Source: Pararhodonellum marinum (GTDB taxonomy: Bacteria > Bacteroidota > Bacteroidia > Cytophagales > Cyclobacteriaceae). Taken from it: a stretch of DNA of 64,000 nt. Every line of letters starts with the position of its first letter. The stretch's first letter is position 1. Under the pieces are notes generated by a model. It made no database searches. It was not told where the DNA came from and saw only the letters and a program-made list of their open reading frames with translations. Location of the stretch: assembly GCF_015354735.1 (NCBI RefSeq), contig NZ_JACEFJ010000020.1:1-64000 (forward strand), in the 5' to 3' direction. This document shows positions 27,382 through 35,547 of this stretch, piece after piece. The position numbers were made by a program, and so were the translations under genes.

Positions 27382-27412
27382 TTTGTATTCCTTGGATTAT
27401 TAAACATATTTG
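27382..27412 (+). promoter_or_regulatory. Probable promoter of the small lipoprotein gene
   Basis: TTTG at 27382-27385, a 19-bp spacer and CATATTTG at 27405-27412 match the Bacteroidota consensus with one mismatch in the -7 box. The predicted start is about 10-15 nt before the ATG. Confidence 0.42.
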
Positions 27413-27426
27413 GTTTTTAAAATTCG

Positions 27427-27552
27427 ATGATCATGAAAAAATTAGCAGCAATTGTCCTAGCGGTAGGTATTTTGGCCATGAGTGCCTGTGCCTCGAGCAA
27501 ACCTTGTCCAGCATATGGAAAGGTAATGGATAAGCAAGAAGTGAAAGGATAA
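27427..27552 (+). CDS. Small Cys-containing lipoprotein
   Basis: A 41-residue product (39 if the ATG at 27433 is used). It has a Lys-rich start, a hydrophobic core and lipobox MSAC with Cys21, followed by a mature part of only about 20 residues: ASSKPCPAYGKVMDKQEVKG. Leader, promoter-like element and terminator on either side make it a credible gene. Tiny lipoproteins with a CPAY motif recur in Bacteroidota genomes as uncharacterised proteins. Confidence 0.65.
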   Translation: MIMKKLAAIVLAVGILAMSACASSKPCPAYGKVMDKQEVKG

Positions 27553-27553
27553 A

Positions 27554-27581
27554 AATATGCTGACTCAATAGTCAGCATATT
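27554..27581. terminator. Bidirectional terminator between small lipoprotein and NtrC-like regulator
   Basis: AATATGCTGACT and AGTCAGCATATT form a perfect 12-bp stem with a 4-nt loop. The minus-strand copy is followed by TTTTTATCC and serves the regulator, whose last codons lie in the stem; the plus-strand copy ends the small lipoprotein gene. Confidence 0.7.
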
Positions 27582-28722
27582 TGTTGATGTCGTCTAGGGT
27601 AATCACCTGATTGCCTAAAATGACCAGTCTTTCAACCACATTTCTGAGTTCCCGGATGTTTCCGGTCCAGGGATATTCCTGGAGCTTTTTAACGGCCTCT
27701 TTTTCAATCGATTTTTTTGCGGTTCCATATTCTAAAGCAATATCCTCCAAAAATTTATCGACAAGGACGGGTATGTCCTCTTTTCGGTCTTTCAGTGCGG
27801 GAACGGCGATGAGGATCACACTCAAACGGTGGTATAGATCCTCCCTGAATTTATTGGCTTCAATCTCTTTTCTCAGGTCTTTGTTGGTGGCAGCGATGAC
27901 CCGCACATCCACTTTGATGTCCTTGTCTCCACCTACCCGCGTGATTTTGTGCTCTTGTAATGCCCGCAAAACTTTAGCCTGAGCTGAGAGGCTCATGTCC
28001 CCGATTTCATCCAGAAACAAGGTGCCATCATGCGCCAATTCAAATTTCCCCTGCCTTTGTTTGTTGGCTGAGGTAAAAGACCCCTTTTCATGGCCAAACA
28101 ACTCACTTTCTATCAGCTCCGAGGGAATTGCGGCACAATTGACAGCAATAAAGGGGGCATCGGCCCGGTTGCTTTTTTGGTGAAGCCAATGGGCCACAAG
28201 TTCTTTCCCAGTACCGTTAGGACCAGTGATGAGCACCCTGGCATCTGTTGGGGCGACTTTTTCAATGGTCTGTTTGACTTGAGTCAATGCGGCAGAATCA
28301 CCCACCATATCCAGTTTTTTGGAAAGTTTTCTTTTGAGGACTTTGGTTTCCGTAACCAGATTTTTCTTGTCCAAGGCATTTCTCACCGTAAGTAAAAGCC
28401 TGTTGAGGTCCGGGGGTTTGGGGACAAAATCAAAGGCACCTTTTTTGGTTGCTTCCACTGCGGTTTCTATACTGCCATGGGCCGAAATCATGATGAATTG
28501 TGGTTGTTTGTCCAGCGTTTTGACTTTGTCCAATACCTCAATGCCATCCATTTTTGGCATTTTGATGTCACAAAGCACAAGGTCAAAATCCTGTTCTGCA
28601 ATCATATTAAAGCCCTGTTCGCCATCCTCGGCTTCAAAAATCTCATATTTTTCGTATTCCAATATTTCTTTTAGGGTGGCTCGGATGATTTTTTCATCAT
28701 CCACAATCAAAATTTTAGGCAT
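27565..28722 (-). CDS. NtrC-family response regulator without DNA-binding domain
   Basis: A 385-residue protein with a receiver domain (Asp8-Asp9, phospho-acceptor Asp52, conserved Lys near 102) and an AAA+ domain (Walker A GPNGTGKE at 167-174, Walker B GTLFLDEIGDM). The loop that contacts sigma-54 reads GSFTSA at 214-219 instead of GAFTGA, and the chain stops after the AAA+ lid with no Fis-type helix-turn-helix. It may therefore act without binding DNA, or not through sigma-54. It starts 30 bp after the RNase P RNA on the same strand; no histidine kinase is adjacent. Confidence 0.9.
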   Translation of the reverse strand: MPKILIVDDEKIIRATLKEILEYEKYEIFEAEDGEQGFNMIAEQDFDLVLCDIKMPKMDGIEVLDKVKTLDKQPQFIMISAHGSIETAVEATKKGAFDFVPKPPDLNRLLLTVRNALDKKNLVTETKVLKRKLSKKLDMVGDSAALTQVKQTIEKVAPTDARVLITGPNGTGKELVAHWLHQKSNRADAPFIAVNCAAIPSELIESELFGHEKGSFTSANKQRQGKFELAHDGTLFLDEIGDMSLSAQAKVLRALQEHKITRVGGDKDIKVDVRVIAATNKDLRKEIEANKFREDLYHRLSVILIAVPALKDRKEDIPVLVDKFLEDIALEYGTAKKSIEKEAVKKLQEYPWTGNIRELRNVVERLVILGNQVITLDDINKYADY

Positions 28723-28752
28723 ATTTTATCGCAATGTTAAATGTAAATAAAA

Positions 28753-29149
28753 GTGCAAGCCTATAAGCCGGGTTCTGTTCCCTGATCAACAGGGTACTCG
28801 CCATTTATCTAGCCCTGACCTCGCGGACAGGATCCATCGATCTACCCACTCCGGTTTTCCGGCGAGCCGGAATTGGACGAGCAGCCCTTGGACCGGAGCC
28901 TATTTGATCTTTCAACCCATAAGGTTTGCCCTGCGGCTTCGGTCACCCGAAACCCGGTGGGCTCTTACCCCACCATTTCACCCTTACCGCTACAAAGATA
29001 GCGGCGGTATATTTTCTGTGGCACTGTCTGTGACCATACCGTCACCGGTATAGCCCCTTCCCGTTAGGAAGTATGGCGCTCTATGTTGCCCGGACTTTCC
29101 TCTCTCCATCTTCTCAAGAGAATTTGGACAGCGGCGAGTCGGCTTGCAC
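28753..29149 (-). ncRNA. rnpB: RNase P RNA (bacterial class A)
   Basis: The catalytic RNA of RNase P, about 397 nt. Termini GTGCAAGCC and GGCTTGCAC pair as helix P1. The universal core is visible: GGAAAGTCCGGGC near the 5' side and ACAGAACCCGGCTTA near the 3' end form P4, with GGGTGAAATGGTGGGGTAAG in between. A perfect -7 promoter box ends 5 bp before the predicted 5' end. No terminator separates it from the response regulator gene 30 bp downstream. Confidence 0.95.
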
Positions 29150-29153
29150 GGTA

Positions 29154-29161
29154 CAAAAGTA
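29154..29161 (-). promoter_or_regulatory. rnpB -7 promoter element
   Basis: On the minus strand TACTTTTG fits TAnnTTTG, and a start six nucleotides downstream coincides with the predicted 5' end of RNase P RNA at 29149. No good -33 TTTG was found 17-23 bp upstream. Confidence 0.5.
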
Positions 29162-29267
29162 ACACAAAATATCTTCGCAGTTACTCATTGGAATTGAAAT
29201 AAGCCCCACAATTAATCAAAACTGCCCATCCAAAAAACCTCCTCAGTTCGTAAATGAAATCAATCAT

Positions 29268-29334
29268 TTTGGTACTTAGGTTAAACCGCTTGGTCTGATT
29301 TGGTTCAACAGGGGAAGAATCTTTAAGTACCAAA
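29268..29334. repeat. 11-bp inverted repeat with 45-nt spacer
   Basis: TTTGGTACTTA at 29268-29278 and its exact reverse complement TAAGTACCAAA at 29324-29334. The spacing is too long for a terminator; it may be a structured RNA or a two-site operator. Confidence 0.5.
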
Positions 29335-29472
29335 GGATAAAATCCTTGTAAGTGGCAAAATGTAAATCAATACTATATTGCTCTGATTGATGCTTTAAGG
29401 CATATCTGAGTCCATAGATTTTTTCGATTTAAAGTGGAATAGTATCTAAAAAAACAATTGCTTATTTAAAGT

Positions 29473-29539
29473 CCTTATTTGGATTAAGTTTAAATAGGAA
29501 ATACATTTGCATTGTTAATTGTAATAAATCTAAATAAGG
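29473..29539 (+). promoter_or_regulatory. Operator-like inverted repeat around the TonB receptor promoter
   Basis: CCTTATTTGGATT (29473-29485) and AATCTAAATAAGG (29527-29539) are inverted copies with one mismatch. The left arm covers the -33 box and the right arm lies just after the predicted transcription start. This is the geometry of a repressor pair; metal-dependent control is a reasonable guess for a TonB receptor but is not shown. Confidence 0.45.
29478..29509 (+). promoter_or_regulatory. Promoter of the TonB-dependent receptor gene
   Basis: TTTG at 29478-29481, a 20-bp spacer and TACATTTG at 29502-29509 match the Bacteroidota consensus perfectly. Expected start near 29516, about 43 nt before the ATG. 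Confidence 0.7.
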
Positions 29540-29558
29540 ATAAGCGTCATATATTTTC

Positions 29559-31997
29559 ATGCTAAATCTACCCTCCACCCGATTTATCTTTCTATTGGTC
29601 CTGTCTATTTTTATTTCTTTTGGGGCTATGGCTTCGAAATCCTTGAAAGATGCTGACAACGAACTAGTCTTAAATGGTATGGTCAAATCCAATGTCGGTG
29701 AACCTGTTCCTTATGCCAGTATCATGGTATTGGGAACTGTAAAAGGAACTCTGACCAACTTGGATGGCTCTTTTCAGATTTTTGACCTAAAAGACGGCAA
29801 ATACAATGTCAAGGTCTCGGCTTTAGGTTTTAAATCCATCACCAGAGAAGTGGAAATCATAGATGGTGTCATTCAACAATTGAATATTGTTTTTTCTGAA
29901 ATAGGGGTTGAAATGCCTCAAGTGGATGTGATTGCCGGCAAAGACAGGATATTCAGTAAAGTGCCTGGATCGGTAACCTTTATTGATCAAAAAGAAATTC
30001 AGACCATCGCCCCTCTTTCTGGCAATGAAGTGCTCAGAAGATCTCCCGGTGTCCACGTGGTTGATGAGGAAGGTCTGGGTATGCGGGTAAATATCGGCAT
30101 CAGAGGTCTTGATCCGGACAGAAGCCGATCTGTCTTAGTCATGGAGGACGGCATTCCAGTCGCCTTGGCGCCTTATGGAGAACCGGAAATGTACTATTCA
30201 CCTGCCATTGACCGAATGGCTGGGGTGGAAATTTTGAAAGGTTCGGGACAGATTTTATACGGTCCCCAAACCATCGGTGGAGTGGTGAACTATATCACCC
30301 CGAATCCGCCGGAAGAGCAGGAAGGCTCCATCAGGCTGCAGGGAGGACAGGGAGGTTTCTTTAGCGGGCTGGTCAATTATGGCAACACCTTCGGCAATAC
30401 AGGTCTGCAGGTAAATCTCATGAAGAAAACCGCTCAGAATGTAGGCCCTACCGAATTTGACATTACGGATTTCAACACAAAATTTTTGTTCAATCTCAAT
30501 GAACGATCTGAATTGGGAGTGAAACTTGGGATTTACAATGAAGTCTCCAATTCCACTTATATAGGATTGAACCAAGTGATGTTTGATCAGGGAGGACAGG
30601 ATTTTGAGAGATTGGCTCCTGATGATCAGTTGGATGTAAGCAGGTATTCCATCAGCTTCAGCCACCTGTACCGCTTCAATGAGCGGGTAAAGTTGAGGAC
30701 CATTGCTTATGGGTACACCACGACCCGAAACTGGAATCGACAAGACTTTACCATCAATGAAACCAATACCCCTCCAGCCAACTGGACAGGAGTGGAGTGG
30801 GGCGACAGAAATATACCGGGTGGTGCCATCTTCATGAGAAATTCTACGGGAAACAGAAACCGTCAATTTCAGGTAGGAGGTATCGAACCCAGATTGGAAG
30901 TGAATCACAACCTCTTTAACAGGGACAATGAATTGATCGTAGGAACCAGACTTTTGGTAGAACAGGCACTGGAACAGCGCGTCAACGGTACCCAGGCAGG
31001 TGTAAGAAGCGGGAACCTGGTGGAAGATGAAATGCGTACAGGAAATGCCATCAGTGCCTACGCCCAGAATAAAATCAACTTATCTGAAAAGTTTATGTTG
31101 AGTGCCGGGGTTAGGGTGGAAAGTTTCAATTACGAAAGAGATATTTTCAGAAGAAGTTTTCCAGAAATAGGTATTAGGGATACTTCTTTGGTAGCCGGAA
31201 ACAACGTCGTGGAAGTAATTCCGGGAATGGGTTTCAATTACCGACCCATGCAGCGATTGAGTATGTTTGGGGGAGTGCATAAAGGTTTTGCCCCTCCAAG
31301 GGTAAAAGATGCCATATCCAATTTGGCGGATGTTTACGAGTTGGATGCCGAAGAAAGCTGGAACTATGAGCTTGGTTTCCGTTCTGATTTGGTCAGCTGG
31401 CTCTATTGGGAAGCGACAGCTTTCAGAATGGATTTTAAAAATCAGATCATTCCCGTTTCAGAATCCAGTGGTGGCTTGGGCTTTGGCGTGGTAAATGGCG
31501 GTGCGACATTACACCAGGGAATAGAATCAGCCTTGATTTTCGATATCAGCAAATTAACTGGGCTGAGCCAAGTGAAACTATTGTATGACCTAAACCTGAC
31601 TTATGTTCATTCTACTTTTTCTGAAGACAGATTCAAGGGGGATATCAATATCAACGGAAACAGAACGCCTTACGCACCCGAATGGTTGATCAACACGGCG
31701 ATTACCTTGGAGACTGAAATGGGATTGGGTTTCAGGCTGACAGCCAACTATGTAGCTAGTCAGTTTACCGATGAAATAAATTCACTGATTCCCGCGGTAG
31801 ATGGGAGGACAGGGCAGATTCCAAGTTATTTTGTCATGGATGGCACGGTTAGCTATCAGCTCCCCAAATGGAACTCTCGGTTTAATTTCAGCGTGAAAAA
31901 CATAACTGATGAAAGATACATTGCCAGCAGAAGGCCTCAGGGTATCAGGGTAGGATTGCCCAGATTCATTACCGCCGGTTATGAATTTAGATTTTAA
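29559..31997 (+). CDS. TonB-dependent outer-membrane receptor (FecA-like)
   Basis: An 812-residue receptor. After a signal peptide of about 25 residues comes a carboxypeptidase-regulatory-like beta sandwich ([20 protein letters not shown]...), then the plug ([13 protein letters not shown] to [20 protein letters not shown], about 125-250) and a 22-strand barrel ending in the outer-membrane signal YEFRF. The plug sequence, especially [19 protein letters not shown] and LAPYGEP, resembles ferric-dicitrate-type receptors. No SusD partner and no adjacent FecIR-type regulators are present. A role in iron-chelate uptake is inferred from family and promoter context only. Confidence 0.9.
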   Translation: MLNLPSTRFIFLLVLSIFISFGAMASKSLKDADNELVLNGMVKSNVGEPVPYASIMVLGTVKGTLTNLDGSFQIFDLKDGKYNVKVSALGFKSITREVEIIDGVIQQLNIVFSEIGVEMPQVDVIAGKDRIFSKVPGSVTFIDQKEIQTIAPLSGNEVLRRSPGVHVVDEEGLGMRVNIGIRGLDPDRSRSVLVMEDGIPVALAPYGEPEMYYSPAIDRMAGVEILKGSGQILYGPQTIGGVVNYITPNPPEEQEGSIRLQGGQGGFFSGLVNYGNTFGNTGLQVNLMKKTAQNVGPTEFDITDFNTKFLFNLNERSELGVKLGIYNEVSNSTYIGLNQVMFDQGGQDFERLAPDDQLDVSRYSISFSHLYRFNERVKLRTIAYGYTTTRNWNRQDFTINETNTPPANWTGVEWGDRNIPGGAIFMRNSTGNRNRQFQVGGIEPRLEVNHNLFNRDNELIVGTRLLVEQALEQRVNGTQAGVRSGNLVEDEMRTGNAISAYAQNKINLSEKFMLSAGVRVESFNYERDIFRRSFPEIGIRDTSLVAGNNVVEVIPGMGFNYRPMQRLSMFGGVHKGFAPPRVKDAISNLADVYELDAEESWNYELGFRSDLVSWLYWEATAFRMDFKNQIIPVSESSGGLGFGVVNGGATLHQGIESALIFDISKLTGLSQVKLLYDLNLTYVHSTFSEDRFKGDININGNRTPYAPEWLINTAITLETEMGLGFRLTANYVASQFTDEINSLIPAVDGRTGQIPSYFVMDGTVSYQLPKWNSRFNFSVKNITDERYIASRRPQGIRVGLPRFITAGYEFRF

Positions 31998-32091
31998 AAA
32001 AAAATAAAAAAAGTTTAAACATTTTTGAAACCAGCAAGTTTTTAAATTATAAAGGCTTTAAAAAGCTTTTCTTCATAGTGCTGGGTTTGAG

Positions 32092-32123
32092 CCGTTCCGA
32101 TAATTCGGAACGGTTCTTTTTTT
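32092..32123 (+). terminator. Rho-independent terminator of the TonB receptor gene
   Basis: CCGTTCCGA and TCGGAACGG form a perfect 9-bp stem with a 4-nt loop, followed by TTCTTTTTTT. Confidence 0.87.
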
Positions 32124-32157
32124 ATATTGTATAGATTTTGACGATAATACCAGTAGT

Positions 32158-32616
32158 ATGGAAAGCAAGAGGCACAAAAAATTCAAAAGACTCATCAGGC
32201 TAGTCAATTTTTATCCGCCTTTTCTTTTTTCCGGAATCAAGGTGATTGACCACAATGAAGATTTTACCTCCTTCAGGTCGAGGCTCAAACTGACTTTTTA
32301 CAACAGAAATTTGGTTGGGACGGCATTCGGAGGTTCATTGTATGCCATGTGCGATCCTTTTTTCATGTTTATCTTGATCATTAACTTGGGAGATTCCTAC
32401 ATCGTTTGGGATAAAGCTGCTTCAATAGATTTCAAAAAACCGGGAAAAGGAACCGTTTTCGCTGACTTTACCATTGATCCCAAAAGAATCGAAGAAATCC
32501 GACAAATTGTAAATGAAAAGGGAAAAGGGGTTTTTACCTTTCATACCCAAGTAAAGGATCAGTCTTCCCAGGTCATTGCCAAGGTGGAAAAGCAAGTGTA
32601 TGTGAGAAAAAAGTAA
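32158..32616 (+). CDS. DUF4442 hotdog-fold protein
   Basis: A 152-residue soluble protein of the DUF4442 family (YiiD C-terminal-like hotdog fold). Characteristic are NFYPPFLFSGIKV at the start, the helix GTAFGGSLYAMCDPFFM and the strands KAASIDFKKPGKGTVFADF. Hotdog proteins are usually acyl-CoA thioesterases, but a catalytic acid is not certain here. It begins the run DUF4442, DUF3109, beta-barrel protein with 50-60 bp gaps on one strand; whether they act together is unknown. Confidence 0.78.
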   Translation: MESKRHKKFKRLIRLVNFYPPFLFSGIKVIDHNEDFTSFRSRLKLTFYNRNLVGTAFGGSLYAMCDPFFMFILIINLGDSYIVWDKAASIDFKKPGKGTVFADFTIDPKRIEEIRQIVNEKGKGVFTFHTQVKDQSSQVIAKVEKQVYVRKK

Positions 32617-32672
32617 AATGAATGAATTGCCAAAACTGTTATACCTTTGTGGATTAGTAAACTTCAGTAAAT

Positions 32673-33236
32673 ATGATTTTGGTTGGGAATGCGGTGCTCA
32701 GTGATGATATCAAAGAAAAATTCTTTGTGTGTGATTTACACAAATGCAAAGGAGCCTGCTGTGTGGAAGGGGATTCAGGCGCACCTTTGATGGATGAAGA
32801 AACATTGACCATTGAAGAGATTTACCCTAAGGTCAAGCCTTATCTATCCAAAGAAGGGATAGAGGCCATTGAAGCCAAAGGAACTTGGGGCATTGATAGG
32901 GACGGGGATAAAGTCACCACCACCATTGGTGAAAATGGGGCCTGTGCCTTTGCTTTTACAGACAGCAAAGGCATATTAAAATGTGGGATAGAACAAGCTT
33001 ATCTGGCAGGGGAGACCTCATTCAAGAAACCCATCAGTTGTCACCTATATCCCATTCGCGTCACCCAATACGAGCAATACGACGCATTGAACTACGATAG
33101 ATGGGAAATTTGTGATCCTGCCTGTCATCTGGGCAATCAATTGCAGGTTCCAATTTATAAATTCCTGAAAGATGCGCTGATCAGAAAATACGGAGAAGAC
33201 TGGTACAACGAGCTTCTTCAGGAAATTGAGGGATGA
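32673..33236 (+). CDS. DUF3109 family cysteine-rich protein
   Basis: A 187-residue cytoplasmic protein typical of the Bacteroidota DUF3109 family. The N-terminal [11 protein letters not shown], the central [19 protein letters not shown] and CDPAC provide a set of conserved cysteines likely to bind zinc or an Fe-S cluster, similar to YkgJ-type proteins. Function is unknown. The ATG at 32673 directly precedes the conserved [12 protein letters not shown] opening. It is likely cotranscribed with its neighbours. Confidence 0.85.
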   Translation: MILVGNAVLSDDIKEKFFVCDLHKCKGACCVEGDSGAPLMDEETLTIEEIYPKVKPYLSKEGIEAIEAKGTWGIDRDGDKVTTTIGENGACAFAFTDSKGILKCGIEQAYLAGETSFKKPISCHLYPIRVTQYEQYDALNYDRWEICDPACHLGNQLQVPIYKFLKDALIRKYGEDWYNELLQEIEG

Positions 33237-33286
33237 AATCAGAACGAAATGAAAGCGGGATCCGTTAACAGGAACAATATCCGGTT

Positions 33287-34411
33287 ATGAAAACACTTTT
33301 TACTTTTACCGCATTTCTGTTCTTGGTCAGTGTTGGGCATAGCCAAAGTTTTATCAAACGCTACATCAATAGTATCATCAATGATACCTCCGACATTTCT
33401 CAGCCACAACTGCTGATCTATCCTACCTTGGCTTATGCGCCGGAAACGAGTTGGGAAATAGGTTTTAGCTCGCTTTATGTGTACTATGCCAAGCGGGATA
33501 CAACAAACAGGCTAAGTGAAATCAATGGATTTACATTTTTTACTTTGGAAAATCAATACGGGATTTGGTTTGACCATGCCATATACGGTGACAAAGAAAA
33601 CTGGTTTTTTTTGGGAAGATTACGGTTCCAGAGTTTTCCCTTGTTCTATCATGGCATAGGACCGGATTCTCCGGCTGATTATCTGGCTTTGGTTGACGGG
33701 AATCAGATATTGGTTAAGGAAAGGGTTTTGAGAAAAGTCCGTAAAAATCTGTATTTCGGTTTGGAAGTGGATTTTCAAAGATTCAATAGGGTGGAATTTA
33801 TCCCCAACTCGGAGCAGGTCGATTTTGATTTGCCTATAGGATATGAAGGATCTACCAACCTTGGATTGGGGGCAGGTTTGGTCTATGATAACAGACACAA
33901 TGTATTGAATGTAAGGAACGGCTTCTTTTCAGAATTGGGATTGATCCGTTCCGGACAGGCATTTAGTGATTTCAGCTTTACCAGTGTCATTTCTGATACC
34001 AGGATTTTTAGGCCCATAGGAACCCGAAATGTCCTAGCAGCCCAGCTGTTGGGTCAATTCAACAGCGGAAACGTGCCCTTCAACCAAATGGCACTTCTTG
34101 GTGGAGAAAGCATCATGCGTGGTTATTATTTCGGTCGATTTAGGGATAAAAATCAGATCGCCTCCCAGGTGGAAATGAGGTTTCTTCCCCTCAAACTCGG
34201 CTTTACAGATCGGATCGGAGCAGCCGTTTTTGCAGGAGCGGGTACCGTTTTTCCAGAGTTTAGCCAATTGTCATTGGATAAATTTGTTTGGTCGGCAGGA
34301 GGGGGCTTAAGGTTTCTTCTATTCCCCAAAAAAGACATTTATACCCGTCTGGACTTTGCCGTCACCAGAGAGGGCAATGGCTTTTATCTGTTTATTGGGG
34401 AAGCTTTTTGA
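33287..34411 (+). CDS. BamA/TamA-like outer-membrane beta-barrel protein
   Basis: A 374-residue protein with a signal peptide (MKTLFTFTAFLFLVSVGHSQ) and a C-terminal 16-strand Omp85-type barrel but no POTRA domains of normal number. The diagnostic surface-antigen segments are LGAGLVYDNRHNVLNVRNG and the lid-lock loop MRGYYFGRFRDKNQ; the chain ends in a terminal Phe. POTRA-less members of this group occur widely in Bacteroidota and their substrates are unknown. It ends 18 bp from the convergent ldhA gene. Confidence 0.8.
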   Translation: MKTLFTFTAFLFLVSVGHSQSFIKRYINSIINDTSDISQPQLLIYPTLAYAPETSWEIGFSSLYVYYAKRDTTNRLSEINGFTFFTLENQYGIWFDHAIYGDKENWFFLGRLRFQSFPLFYHGIGPDSPADYLALVDGNQILVKERVLRKVRKNLYFGLEVDFQRFNRVEFIPNSEQVDFDLPIGYEGSTNLGLGAGLVYDNRHNVLNVRNGFFSELGLIRSGQAFSDFSFTSVISDTRIFRPIGTRNVLAAQLLGQFNSGNVPFNQMALLGGESIMRGYYFGRFRDKNQIASQVEMRFLPLKLGFTDRIGAAVFAGAGTVFPEFSQLSLDKFVWSAGGGLRFLLFPKKDIYTRLDFAVTREGNGFYLFIGEAF

Positions 34412-34429
34412 TGTTGACTAAGTTAATAA

Positions 34430-35425
34430 TTATTCTGCCTTTACTTCATTTTTCAGTGGTTTGCCTTCCTCAAAATCCGTCAGGTTGTCCAGCGTGATTT
34501 TGGTGATTTCCCGTAGGGCTTCTTCGGTCAAAAATGCCTGATGGCCGGTAATCAATACATTGGGAAATGTCATCAGCCGCATGATCACATCATCCTGTAT
34601 GACTATTTCTGATAAGTCCTTGAAGAAAAGCTTCTCTTCCTGCTCGTAAACATCTATGCCCAAAAAACCAATGTGTCCATTTTTTAGTCCATGTATCACT
34701 GATTTTGTGTCTATCAAAGCACCCCGGCTGGTATTGATCAGTTTTACCCCTTTTTTCATCCATTGAATGGTCTCCTCATTGATCAGGTGATGGGTATCTG
34801 GGGTTAGCGGGCAGTGGAGGGAAATGATGTCGCTTTTCGCCATAAGGTCTTTTTTTGAAAGATATTTTACGCCCATTTGCTTCACTTCCTCATTTTCGTA
34901 AGGATCAAAGGCCAATACCTCACAGCCAAAACCCATCATGATCCGGCAAAAAGCCCTCCCGATGGCCCCGGTACCGATTACCCCGACTTTCTTCCCATAG
35001 AGGTTGATTCCGGTCAAACCTTCTATTGAAAAATTGTTTTCCCTCACCCGGTTATAAGCCTTATGGGTTTTACGGTTGAGCGTCAGGATCAAGGCCACCG
35101 TGTGTTCTGCCACCGCTTCCGGGGAATAGGCCGGTACCCTTACCACTATGAGCCCATGATCCCGGGCAGCCTCGAGGTCAACGTTATTGAAACCTGCACA
35201 CCTGAGGGCAATGACTTTGATCCCTTTTTCCGGCAGTTTTTCGATGATGTCACGGCTCAGCTTATCATTGACAAAAATACAGACTGCCTCATGACCCTCA
35301 CAAAGGTTGATGGTGTGGTGAGACAGATAATCCTCAAAGTAATCAATTTTGTGGTTGGTTTGTGACAAGTAGGCATTGAAGTGCTGCTTATCGTAGTTTT
35401 TGGTGCTGAAGAAGGCAACTTTCAT
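34430..35425 (-). CDS. ldhA: D-lactate dehydrogenase (fermentative, LdhA-type)
   Basis: A 331-residue NAD-dependent 2-hydroxyacid dehydrogenase reducing pyruvate to D-lactate. It has the nucleotide motif GVIGTGAIGRAF near residue 150, catalytic Arg in NTSRGALID, Glu in GIDVYEQEE and His in ITGHQAFLT; the stretch FFKDLSEIVIQDDVI aligns closely with E. coli LdhA. The frame extends 20 codons upstream, but the ATG at 35425 gives the standard MKVAFFSTKNYD start. Presence beside cbb3-type respiration genes elsewhere in the window suits a facultatively low-oxygen lifestyle. Confidence 0.92.
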   Translation of the reverse strand: MKVAFFSTKNYDKQHFNAYLSQTNHKIDYFEDYLSHHTINLCEGHEAVCIFVNDKLSRDIIEKLPEKGIKVIALRCAGFNNVDLEAARDHGLIVVRVPAYSPEAVAEHTVALILTLNRKTHKAYNRVRENNFSIEGLTGINLYGKKVGVIGTGAIGRAFCRIMMGFGCEVLAFDPYENEEVKQMGVKYLSKKDLMAKSDIISLHCPLTPDTHHLINEETIQWMKKGVKLINTSRGALIDTKSVIHGLKNGHIGFLGIDVYEQEEKLFFKDLSEIVIQDDVIMRLMTFPNVLITGHQAFLTEEALREITKITLDNLTDFEEGKPLKNEVKAE

Positions 35426-35483
35426 GGAGGGTAAGGTGAGGTTGGTTTTTTGCTTAATCTTACAATTTACCAATTCTTCTCCC

Positions 35484-35525
35484 AAAAAAATAAGCCATGG
35501 AAAATTGATTTTTCCATGGCTTTTA
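35484..35525 (-). terminator. Rho-independent terminator of dcp
   Basis: AAGCCATGGAAAA and TTTTCCATGGCTT form a perfect 13-bp stem. On the minus strand it is followed by ATTTTTTTGGG, so it ends the dcp transcript 25 bp past its stop and separates it from ldhA. Confidence 0.8.
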
Positions 35526-35547
35526 TCATTAGAGATGTTGTGGTGTG

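Larger units (their letters stand above)
29162..29558. other. Regulatory region upstream of the TonB receptor
   Basis: A 397-bp gap without a gene. It contains an 11-bp inverted repeat at 29268-29334, then a perfect promoter and a promoter-flanking inverted repeat next to the TonB receptor gene. Confidence 0.55.

Noticed and set aside
29462-29692. 76-codon minus-strand frame overlapping the TonB receptor promoter
   Set aside because: Overlaps a strong promoter and the start of a clearly real gene.
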